A DNA stretch of 64,000 nucleotides from Oxalobacteraceae bacterium (lineage in GTDB: Bacteria > Pseudomonadota > Gammaproteobacteria > Burkholderiales > Burkholderiaceae_D), in assembly GCA_027490725.1 (NCBI GenBank), contig JAIXXN010000060.1, forward strand, positions 1-64,000, written 5' to 3'. A model generated the notes under the pieces. The model searched no databases. It saw only the letters and a program-made list of their open reading frames with translations, and was not told the origin of the DNA. Made by a program: the position numbers and the translations under genes. This document shows, piece after piece, positions 44,286 through 51,930 of the stretch. Positions within the stretch are counted from its first letter, which is position 1. Each line of letters opens with the position of its first letter.

Positions 44286-45038
44286 ATGTCCGTAACTATG
44301 CGCGAAATGCTGGAAGCCGGTGTCCACTTTGGTCACCAAACCCGTTTCTGGAACCCAAAGATGGCTCCTTTCATCTTCGGTCACCGTAACAAGATCCATA
44401 TCATCAACTTGGAAAAGACGATGGGTATGTATCAAGAAGCGATGAAACACGTGAAACAGGTTGCTGCTAACCGCGGTACCATCCTGATGGTCGGCACCAA
44501 GCGTCAAGCTCGTGAAATCATTGCTGCGGAAGCTGCACGCGCAGGCGTTCCTTTCGTTGACCAGCGCTGGCTGGGCGGCATGCTGACCAACTTCAAAACC
44601 ATCAAAACCTCGATCAAGCGTCTGAAAGACATGGAAGCTTCGATCCAGGACGGTTCGGTTGAAAAGCTGTCGAAAAAAGAAGCGCTGATGTTCCAACGCG
44701 AAATGGTCAAGCTGCAAAAATCGATCGGTGGTATCAAGGACATGGGCGGCGTTCCTGACGCAATCTTCGTCGTTGACGTTGGCTACCATAAAGGCGCCAT
44801 CACCGAAGCCGCTAAACTGGGCATCCCAGTCATCGGCGTGGTCGATACCAACCACTCGCCAGAAGGCGTTCAGTTCGTCATTCCAGGTAACGATGACTCG
44901 TCCAAAGCCATCACTCTGTACGCTCGCGGCGTAGCAGATGCGATCCTGGAAGGCCGTGCTGCTGCCGGTAACGAAGTAGTTGAAATGGTTAAAGCTGCAG
45001 CTGGCGACGAATTCGTCGAAGTGAACGAACAGGCTTAA
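44286..45038 (+). CDS. rpsB: 30S ribosomal protein S2
   Basis: 250 residues. S2 binds late to the 30S subunit and helps hold S1. Family stretches: MREMLEAGVHFGHQTRFWNPKM, VGTKRQAREIIAAEA, QRWLGGMLTNFKTIKTS and DTNHSPEGVQFVIPGNDDS. The start is taken at ATG 44286 with TGGAG five bases upstream; a frame from 44244 adds residues foreign to S2. tsf follows after a strong hairpin, the common bacterial arrangement. Confidence 0.98.
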   Translation: MSVTMREMLEAGVHFGHQTRFWNPKMAPFIFGHRNKIHIINLEKTMGMYQEAMKHVKQVAANRGTILMVGTKRQAREIIAAEAARAGVPFVDQRWLGGMLTNFKTIKTSIKRLKDMEASIQDGSVEKLSKKEALMFQREMVKLQKSIGGIKDMGGVPDAIFVVDVGYHKGAITEAAKLGIPVIGVVDTNHSPEGVQFVIPGNDDSSKAITLYARGVADAILEGRAAAGNEVVEMVKAAAGDEFVEVNEQA

Positions 45039-45060
45039 TTGTTCCGAGCAGGCTGTAAGG

Positions 45061-45094
45061 AAAAAGGGGTGGCCAACAGCTCCCCCTTTTTTTT
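45061..45094 (+). terminator. Terminator or attenuator between rpsB and tsf
   Basis: A 9-bp stem AAAAAGGGG/CCCCTTTTT with a 13-base loop, ending in a run of eight T. Strong enough to set a lower level of tsf than rpsB mRNA. Confidence 0.85.
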
Positions 45095-45166
45095 AACGTA
45101 AATGGGTAGAGCAAGGGTAAGACCCCGTTCCCCATCCCCCACGAACACCGAATACAGGAGAAACAC

Positions 45167-46078
45167 ATGGCAGCAATTACTGCAGCGATGGTAGGCGAAC
45201 TGCGCGGCAAGACCGACGCACCAATGATGGAATGCAAAAAAGCACTGACCGAGGCCGATGGCGACATGGCTCGTGCAGAAGAGATCCTGCGCGTCAAACT
45301 GGGCGGCAAGGCTTCGAAAGCTTCGGCACGTATCACCGCTGAAGGCGTGGTAGCAACCTTCATCGCTGGCGGCGTAGGCGCGCTGGTTGAAGTGAACTCG
45401 GAAACCGACTTCGTTGCGAAAAACGACGACTTCCTGGCGCTGGCTGCAAACGCTGCCCGTCTGGTGGTGGAGCACAACCCAGCCGACGTCGCTGCTCTGC
45501 TGGCACTGCCACTGGATGGCAAAACCCTGGACGAAGTGCGTTCCGCACTGATCGGTAAAATCGGCGAAAACATGTCGATCCGTCGCTTCCAGCGTTTCGA
45601 AACCACCGGCAAGCTGGCTTCCTACCTGCACGGCGCCCGTATCGGCGTAATCGTCGACTTCGACGGTGCAGACGAGCAAGTTGGTAAAGACGTGGCCATG
45701 CACATCGCTGCAATGAAGCCAGTGTCGCTGTCGCAAGACCAGGTTCCAGCAGAACTGATCGAAAAAGAGCGCTCGGTTGCAAAACTGAAAGCTGAAGAAG
45801 ATGCAGCCAAAGCTGCTGCCGAAGGCAAACCAGCGCAATCGCCAGAAATCCTGGCCAAGCGTCTGGAAGGTTCGGTACAGAAGTTCCTGAAAGAAGTGTC
45901 GTTGCTGAATCAGGCTTTCGTGAAAAACGACAAGCAATCGATCGAGCAGATGCTGAAAGAGAAAGCCACCACCGTGAAAGCATTCACGATGTACGTGGTA
46001 GGCGAAGGCATCGAGAAGAAAGTCGACGACTTCGCTGCTGAAGTGGCCGCACAGATGGCCGCTTCCAAAGGAGCGTAA
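45167..46078 (+). CDS. tsf: Elongation factor Ts
   Basis: 303 residues. Nucleotide exchange factor of EF-Tu. The N-terminal UBA-like part reads MAAITAAMVGELRGKTDAPMMECKKAL, followed by the core ALVEVNSETDFVAKNDDF and the second subdomain VAMHIAAMKPVSL. AGGAG precedes the start. It is followed by a perfect terminator, so pyrH has its own control. Confidence 0.98.
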   Translation: MAAITAAMVGELRGKTDAPMMECKKALTEADGDMARAEEILRVKLGGKASKASARITAEGVVATFIAGGVGALVEVNSETDFVAKNDDFLALAANAARLVVEHNPADVAALLALPLDGKTLDEVRSALIGKIGENMSIRRFQRFETTGKLASYLHGARIGVIVDFDGADEQVGKDVAMHIAAMKPVSLSQDQVPAELIEKERSVAKLKAEEDAAKAAAEGKPAQSPEILAKRLEGSVQKFLKEVSLLNQAFVKNDKQSIEQMLKEKATTVKAFTMYVVGEGIEKKVDDFAAEVAAQMAASKGA

Positions 46079-46085
46079 TAAAAAG

Positions 46086-46113
46086 AAAAACGGGCCGCTA
46101 GGCCCGTTTTTTT
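46086..46113 (+). terminator. Intrinsic terminator after tsf
   Basis: A perfect 11-bp stem AAAAACGGGCC/GGCCCGTTTTT with a GCTA loop and seven T. Confidence 0.92.
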
Positions 46114-46222
46114 AAATGGCAGCAGGTCTAGCCCGCAGCAAATCGTTGTTCCCGGCGCCGAGCAAGGTATCATAGGCGCCGGCAGCCTTACCCGAATAAA
46201 CCCAACTTAGGAGCCCCGTCTC

Positions 46223-46939
46223 ATGTCAAACCCAGCCTACAAGCGTGTCCTCCTCAAACTGTCCGGCGAAGCCCTGATGGGCGATGATGCTTATGGTATC
46301 AACCGCGGCACGATCGAGCGGATGGTCGCCGATGTGGCCGAGGTCGCGAAACTGGGCGTGGAACTGGCGATCGTGATCGGTGGCGGCAATATCTTCCGTG
46401 GCGTCGCGCCCGGCGCACAAGGCATGGACCGTGCGACCGCCGACTACATGGGCATGCTGGCCACTGTGATGAATGCACTGGCGCTGGCCGATGCCATGCG
46501 TCACGTTGGCATCACCGCACGCGTCATGTCGGCGATCGGCATCGAGCAGGTCGTTGAGCCGTATGTGCGCCCGAAAGCGCTGCAATATCTGGAAGAAGGC
46601 AAAGTGGTGGTATTTGCCGCCGGTACCGGTAATCCATTCTTCACCACCGACACTGCTGCAGCGCTGCGCGGTTCGGAAGTGAGTGCGGAAATCGTGCTGA
46701 AGGCGACCAAGGTCGACGGCGTGTACTCGGCCGATCCGAAGAAAGACCCTAACGCCACCCTGTACCAGTCGATCACCTTCGACGAAGCCATCGCCAAGCA
46801 CCTGCAAGTGATGGACGCCACCGCGTTTGCGCTGTGCCGCGACCAGAAACTGCCGATCAAAGTGTTCTCGATCACCAAGCCGGGCGCGCTGATGCGCGTC
46901 ATCATGGGCGAGGCAGAGGGTACGCTGGTGCACGTTTAA
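46223..46939 (+). CDS. pyrH: UMP kinase
   Basis: 238 residues. Makes UDP from UMP, feeding pyrimidine and envelope sugar nucleotides. Amino-acid-kinase family marks: KLSGEALMGDD, VIGGGNIFRG, MDRATADYMGMLATVMNALAL (split across the helix) and KATKVDGVYSADPKKDP. TAGGAG lies upstream of the ATG. frr follows after 49 bp. Confidence 0.98.
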   Translation: MSNPAYKRVLLKLSGEALMGDDAYGINRGTIERMVADVAEVAKLGVELAIVIGGGNIFRGVAPGAQGMDRATADYMGMLATVMNALALADAMRHVGITARVMSAIGIEQVVEPYVRPKALQYLEEGKVVVFAAGTGNPFFTTDTAAALRGSEVSAEIVLKATKVDGVYSADPKKDPNATLYQSITFDEAIAKHLQVMDATAFALCRDQKLPIKVFSITKPGALMRVIMGEAEGTLVHV

Positions 46940-46988
46940 AGTATCCCGCAAGTCGATTTTCCCCAATACCGAATACAGGAGAGCAGCA

Positions 46989-47549
46989 ATGTCCGTAGCT
47001 GACGTTAAGAAGAGTGCGCAAGAGCGCATGACCAAATCGCAGGAAACCCTGCGTGCCGATCTGGCCAAGGTGCGTACCGGCCGTGCCCACACCGGCATTC
47101 TGGACCATGTGCAAGTGGAGTACTACGGTAATCCGACCCCGATCAATCAGTTGGCCAACCTTACGCTGGTCGACGCGCGTACCATCGGTGTGCAACCGTT
47201 CGAAAAGAAGATGGCGGCTGCCATCGAGAAAGCCATCCGTGACGCCGATCTGGGCCTGAACCCGTCCTCGCAGGGCGATCAGATCCGTGTGCCGACCCCG
47301 CCGCTGACCGAAGAGCGCCGCAAAGAAATGGTGAAACTGGTCAAGAGCGAAGCGGAAGACGCGAAAATTGCCGTGCGCAACATCCGTCGCGATGCCAATG
47401 AATCGCTGAAAAAGCTGGTCAAAGATAAATCCATCTCGGAAGACGACGAGCGTCGCGCCTCCGACGATGTACAGAAACTGACCGACAAATACATCGCTGA
47501 CATCGATAAGATGGTTGTTGAGAAAGAGAAAGAAGTTCTGACGGTTTAA
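46989..47549 (+). CDS. frr: Ribosome recycling factor
   Basis: 186 residues. Together with EF-G it splits the ribosome after termination. The three-helix domain reads MTKSQETLRADLAKVRTGRAH at the start and SEAEDAKIAVRNIRRDANE later, with the small domain VEYYGNPTPINQLANL between. The 15 bases before the start (46968-46982, including AGGAG) are the same as those before tsf. Confidence 0.98.
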   Translation: MSVADVKKSAQERMTKSQETLRADLAKVRTGRAHTGILDHVQVEYYGNPTPINQLANLTLVDARTIGVQPFEKKMAAAIEKAIRDADLGLNPSSQGDQIRVPTPPLTEERRKEMVKLVKSEAEDAKIAVRNIRRDANESLKKLVKDKSISEDDERRASDDVQKLTDKYIADIDKMVVEKEKEVLTV

Positions 47550-47563
47550 CCGTTCAGGAGGGC

Positions 47564-47630
47564 GCCAGCAGGGTGAGCCATCCGGTGTCGTATAACCGGA
47601 CGGAATACGCTATGCTGGCGTCTTGTTTTT
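47564..47630 (+). terminator. Branched terminator after frr
   Basis: An outer stem CGCCAGCA (47564-47571) / TGCTGGCG (47614-47621) encloses an inner hairpin TCCGGT/ACCGGA (47582-47601). It is followed by TCTTGTTTTTTT. It probably ends pyrH-frr mRNA before uppS. Confidence 0.65.
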
Positions 47631-47675
47631 TTGGGTGACACCTGCAATACTTTTCTATTTGGCACCGAAGTTTTC

Positions 47676-48428
47676 ATGAAATATACCAGTTCGACTACTG
47701 AGGTTCCTGACGCACCGGCCGTGCCGCGCCATATTGCCATCATCATGGATGGTAATGGTCGCTGGGCCACCAAGCGTTTTCTGCCCCGCGTGGCGGGCCA
47801 CGTCAAAGGCGTGGATGCCGTGCGCACCGTGGTCGAGTCCTGCGCCCGCAGTGGCGTGGAATATCTGACCCTGTTTGCCTTCAGCTCGGAAAACTGGCGC
47901 CGTCCGGAAGAGGAAGTGTCGTTACTGATGCGCCTGTTCGTGACGGCCCTCGATCGCGAAGTCTCCAAACTGCATGCCAATAACATCCGCCTGAAAGTGG
48001 TCGGGGATCTGAGTCGCTTCGACGATAAGTTGCAGGGCATGATCGCCGCTGCCGAGCGCAAGACCGCCAATAACACCCGTATGACCGTTACCGTGTGCGC
48101 CAACTATGGCGGACGCTGGGATATCATGCAGGCAGTCGGCAAGATGGTGGCCGCCCATCCCGGTGCGAGCGACTTCAGCGAAGAGCAACTGGCACCCCAT
48201 CTGGCGATGGCCTATGCGCCTGAGCCGGATCTGTTCATCCGCACCGGTGGCGAACAGCGCATTTCCAATTTCCTGCTGTGGCAGCTTGCCTACACCGAGC
48301 TGTTCTTTACCGATACCTACTGGCCCGATTTTTCGGCCGCCAGTCTGGATGAGGCGATTGCCTCCTACCAGCACCGCGAGCGCCGCTTCGGCCGCACGGG
48401 TGCGCAACTGGCAGAGAAGACGAGCTGA
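47676..48428 (+). CDS. uppS: Undecaprenyl diphosphate synthase
   Basis: 250 residues. Condenses isopentenyl units on farnesyl diphosphate in cis to make the C55 carrier for peptidoglycan. The catalytic Asp lies in HIAIIMDGNGRWATKR; further marks are LTLFAFSSENWRRP and the end RTGGEQRISNFLLWQLAY with the Mg-binding ELFF region. Start at ATG 47676; a TTG frame 15 codons earlier is unlikely. The stop shares a base with the cdsA ATG. Confidence 0.97.
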   Translation: MKYTSSTTEVPDAPAVPRHIAIIMDGNGRWATKRFLPRVAGHVKGVDAVRTVVESCARSGVEYLTLFAFSSENWRRPEEEVSLLMRLFVTALDREVSKLHANNIRLKVVGDLSRFDDKLQGMIAAAERKTANNTRMTVTVCANYGGRWDIMQAVGKMVAAHPGASDFSEEQLAPHLAMAYAPEPDLFIRTGGEQRISNFLLWQLAYTELFFTDTYWPDFSAASLDEAIASYQHRERRFGRTGAQLAEKTS

Positions 48429-49264
48429 TGCTGAAAACCCGAATTATTACGGCGCTGGCGCTGCTGGCGCTGTTGCTGCCGGTACTGTTTTCCCGTTATT
48501 TCCCCGCTGTGGCGGCCGTTGTGACGCTGTTTGTCGGCGCTGCCCTGTGGGAGGCGGCGCGCCTGTTCGGGGTTGCAGCGCTGCGCGCCAAGCTGGCCGG
48601 CGTGGCCGGTGCCGGCCTGTTCGTGCTGCTGATGGTGCTGGCCAAGCCGGGCGCCGTGAGCTCCCTGTACGGGGTAGCCTGCCTGCTGTGGCTGATCCGC
48701 TATGTGCCTTCGCTGGGTCTCGGTCTGCCGCCACTTACGGGCGCCGGTAACTGGGCTATGGCATGCACTTTCAGCTTTGCCATTTTTGCCTGCTTCTTTG
48801 CCATCCTCGGTCTGTATCAATGGTCGCCGCTGTTCCTGCTGTCGGTACTGGTGCTGGTGTGGCTGGCCGATATCGGTGCCTATTTTGCCGGTAAAGCCTT
48901 CGGCAAGCGCAAACTGGCACCGTCTATTTCGCCCGGCAAGTCCTGGGAGGGCGCCATCGGTGGTGGCTTGATCGTGCTGCTACTGGCCAGTCTGAGCATC
49001 GTGCTGGCGGCCAGCCAGCCCTGGCTGGCCGATACCTTTGCCGTGAAACTGCAGGCCCGTTTCGGCTGGCCACTGGCCATGCTGCTCCTGCTGCTAATCG
49101 TCGCCGCGTCGATTGTTGGCGACCTGTTCGAATCCCAGCTCAAACGCCGCGCCGGCTTCAAGGACAGCAGCAATCTGCTGCCCGGCCATGGCGGGGTGCT
49201 GGACCGTATTGACGCCCTGATCCCGGTTCTGCCGCTGGCGGCACTGATCGCCTCCTGGCTCTGA
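48428..49264 (+). CDS. cdsA: Phosphatidate cytidylyltransferase
   Basis: 278 residues with about eight transmembrane helices. Makes CDP-diacylglycerol for phospholipids. The signature lies at the end: VGDLFESQLKRRAGFKDSSN, then LLPGHGGVLDRIDAL, with SPGKSWEGAIGG before it. Starts in the uppS stop (TGATG), so coupled; dxr follows after 10 bp. Confidence 0.97.
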   Translation: MLKTRIITALALLALLLPVLFSRYFPAVAAVVTLFVGAALWEAARLFGVAALRAKLAGVAGAGLFVLLMVLAKPGAVSSLYGVACLLWLIRYVPSLGLGLPPLTGAGNWAMACTFSFAIFACFFAILGLYQWSPLFLLSVLVLVWLADIGAYFAGKAFGKRKLAPSISPGKSWEGAIGGGLIVLLLASLSIVLAASQPWLADTFAVKLQARFGWPLAMLLLLLIVAASIVGDLFESQLKRRAGFKDSSNLLPGHGGVLDRIDALIPVLPLAALIASWL

Positions 49265-49274
49265 GAGAATTCCT

Positions 49275-50456
49275 ATGCAACGCATCACCATCCTTGGCGC
49301 CACCGGTTCGATCGGCGTGTCCACGCTGGACGTGCTCGCCCGTCATCCGGAGCGCTACAGCGTCTATGCCCTGTCGGCACATAGCCGTGTCGAAGAACTG
49401 GCCGCCCAGTGTCGCGCTTTCCGTCCGGCGCGCGCCGTGGTTGGCACGGCCGATGCCGCGAGTCGCCTGAGCGCCTTGCTGCGTCAGTCTGGCCTGAACA
49501 CCGAAGTTGACTACGGCGAGGCGGCCCTGTGCAGCATCGCCAGTGCGCCCGAAGTTGATAGCGTGATGGCGGCCATTGTGGGCGCAGCCGGTCTGGCGCC
49601 GACGCTGGCGGCGGCACGCGCCGGCAAGAAGGTGCTGCTGGCGAACAAGGAAGCGCTGGTGATGTCGGGGCAACTGTTCATTGACGCGGCGCGTGCCGCC
49701 GGTGCGGTACTGCTGCCGATCGATAGCGAGCACAATGCGATTTTCCAGTGTCTGCCGTCCGACTATGCACGGGTACCGGCGCACAGCGGGGTGGCGAAGA
49801 TTCTGCTGACCGCTTCCGGTGGCCCGTTCCTGACGCGCGATGTGGCGACGCTGGATGCGGTGACGCCGGAGCAGGCTTGCAAACACCCTAACTGGTCGAT
49901 GGGGCGCAAAATTTCCGTCGACTCGGCCACCATGATGAACAAGGGGCTGGAAGTGATCGAGGCGCACTGGCTGTTTGGTGCGCCCGCCGAGCAGATCGAG
50001 GTGGTAATTCACCCGCAATCGGTGATCCATTCGATGGTATCGTATGTGGATGGTTCGGTGCTGGCGCAACTGGGTAACCCGGATATGCGTACCCCGATTG
50101 CGCACGCGCTGGCCTATCCGGAGCGGATCGCGTCGGGCGTGGCGCAGCTGGATCTGACCCAGATGGCCGGTTTGCAGTTCCATCGCCCGGATTTCAACCG
50201 TTTCCCCTGTCTGGCACTGGCCTTCGAGGCGCTCAAGGCTGGCGGCACGGCACCGGCGCTGCTGAATGCTGCCAACGAGATTGCGGTGCAGGCCTTCCTC
50301 GACCTGCAGATTGGCTTCCGTCAGATCGACCGGGTGATCGCCCATGTGATGGCCCGTCTGCCGCATGGCGCTGCCGATAGCATCGAAGCGCTGATGGAGC
50401 AGGATGGTCTGGCCCGCGCTGCGGCGCAGCAGTACATCGCCGGGCTGGCAAAATGA
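49275..50456 (+). CDS. dxr: 1-deoxy-D-xylulose-5-phosphate reductoisomerase
   Basis: 393 residues. The committed MEP-pathway enzyme (also called IspC), giving the isoprenoid units UppS uses. NADPH loop GATGSIGVSTLDVLARHPERY (read as GATGSIG first), metal and substrate sites in PIDSEHNAIFQCL and MGRKISVDSATMMNKGLE. Length is normal. The end overlaps rseP by four bases. Confidence 0.98.
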   Translation: MQRITILGATGSIGVSTLDVLARHPERYSVYALSAHSRVEELAAQCRAFRPARAVVGTADAASRLSALLRQSGLNTEVDYGEAALCSIASAPEVDSVMAAIVGAAGLAPTLAAARAGKKVLLANKEALVMSGQLFIDAARAAGAVLLPIDSEHNAIFQCLPSDYARVPAHSGVAKILLTASGGPFLTRDVATLDAVTPEQACKHPNWSMGRKISVDSATMMNKGLEVIEAHWLFGAPAEQIEVVIHPQSVIHSMVSYVDGSVLAQLGNPDMRTPIAHALAYPERIASGVAQLDLTQMAGLQFHRPDFNRFPCLALAFEALKAGGTAPALLNAANEIAVQAFLDLQIGFRQIDRVIAHVMARLPHGAADSIEALMEQDGLARAAAQQYIAGLAK

Positions 50457-51877
50457 GCTTCCTGCAGACGGTACTGGCGTTCATCATCTGTCTCGGTTCG
50501 CTGATTACCATCCACGAACTGGGGCACTATCTGGTGGCGCGCTGGTGCGGCGTCAAAGTTCTGCGCTTTTCGATCGGCATGGGCAAAGTGGTGTGGTCAC
50601 GCCGTCTCGGCGCGGACCAGACCGAATGGGCAGTGTCGGTGCTGCCGCTGGGTGGTTACGTGAAGATGCTGGACGCCCGCGACGCCGACCTGTCGACCAT
50701 ATCCGAAGCCGACCTGCAGCGCGAATTCACCCGCCAGAATGTCTGGAAGCGGATCGCCATCGTGGCGGCCGGCCCGCTGGCCAACTTCTTGATTGCGATC
50801 GTGCTGTTCGCCGGCCTGTACATGGTAGGCGTGCAGGAGCCTAGTAGCAAAGTCAGCGTCCAGCCTAGCGTTGGCGCGCCGGCTAGCCCTTCGGCGGCGG
50901 CGCTGGCCGGTCTGCGCTCGGGCGACGTGGTGAGTGCCGTGAATGGCGAGCCAGTGACGGCCTGGTCGGAATTGCGCTGGGGGCTGGTGCAGGCGGCGGT
51001 GAATAAGACCGATGCGCGGCTGGCGGTCGAACGTGCAGGGCAGGGACATTACAACTTCGTGCTGCCGGCGGCCATGTTGGCCGGTCTGGATCTGGACGGC
51101 GATGTGCTGGGCGATCTCGGACTAGGGGTAGCCCGCCCGGCTCCCGTGGTGCAGCAGGTGATTCCGGGTGGTCCGGCGGCACGCGCCGGGCTGCAGGTCG
51201 ATGATCTGTTGCTGGCGGTGGATGGCGTAGCCGTGGCCGATGGTCTGGCCTTTATCGACATTATCCGCGCTGCGCCGGGGCGCAGCGTGCAGGTGCAATT
51301 GCGCCGCGCCGGTCAGGAACTGACGCTGGCGATGGTGCCGCAGGCCGAAGTGCTGCCCGCTGCCAAAGCTGGCGCGAAGGGCGATAAGCAGGAGGCCAAT
51401 CCTGACTCCGGTAAGGGAACTGTAACAGTCGGTAAGATCAGCGCCTACATCGCGCTGGCGCCGGATATGATCAAGGTGGTTTCTTCGCCCCCGGTGGCAC
51501 TGGGAAAAGCGCTGCAGCGGGTCTGGGATACGTCGCTACTGTCGGTCAAAATGGTCGGGAAAATGATCACCGGCGAGGCCTCGCTAAAGAACGTTACGGG
51601 GCCGTTGACGATCGCCGACTATGCCGGACAGACTGCCCGTATGGGGGTCTCCAGCTATCTGAGCTTCATCGCCTTTATCAGCATCAGTTTGGGCGTGATG
51701 AATTTGCTACCGATTCCCGTTCTAGATGGGGGGCATTTGCTGTATTATTCGCTGGAAGTTTTAACTGGGCGCCCTGTGCCAGAGCGTTTTGCTGCGATTG
51801 CGCAGCGTCTCGGCATAGGTCTGTTGCTTACTCTGATGCTGCTGGCGGTGTTTAACGACATTGTGCGGTTGCTGTAG
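50453..51877 (+). CDS. rseP: Site-2 protease RseP
   Basis: 474 residues. Intramembrane zinc protease that cuts RseA and signal-peptide remnants, so linking envelope stress to sigmaE. HExxH motif in TIHELGHYLVARWCG, the third ligand in MNLLPIPVLDGGHL, and two PDZ domains (about 115-200 and 205-300; PAAAALAGLRSGD-like and PGGPAARAGLQVDD). A charged loop with KAGAKGDKQEANPDSGKG sits after the second PDZ. Starts in the dxr stop; bamA follows. Confidence 0.96.
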   Translation: MSFLQTVLAFIICLGSLITIHELGHYLVARWCGVKVLRFSIGMGKVVWSRRLGADQTEWAVSVLPLGGYVKMLDARDADLSTISEADLQREFTRQNVWKRIAIVAAGPLANFLIAIVLFAGLYMVGVQEPSSKVSVQPSVGAPASPSAAALAGLRSGDVVSAVNGEPVTAWSELRWGLVQAAVNKTDARLAVERAGQGHYNFVLPAAMLAGLDLDGDVLGDLGLGVARPAPVVQQVIPGGPAARAGLQVDDLLLAVDGVAVADGLAFIDIIRAAPGRSVQVQLRRAGQELTLAMVPQAEVLPAAKAGAKGDKQEANPDSGKGTVTVGKISAYIALAPDMIKVVSSPPVALGKALQRVWDTSLLSVKMVGKMITGEASLKNVTGPLTIADYAGQTARMGVSSYLSFIAFISISLGVMNLLPIPVLDGGHLLYYSLEVLTGRPVPERFAAIAQRLGIGLLLTLMLLAVFNDIVRLL

Positions 51878-51930
51878 CAGGCTCGCTTTGTATATGAGTA
51901 GTTCGTTGATTTAGCCATTGAATAACCCCA

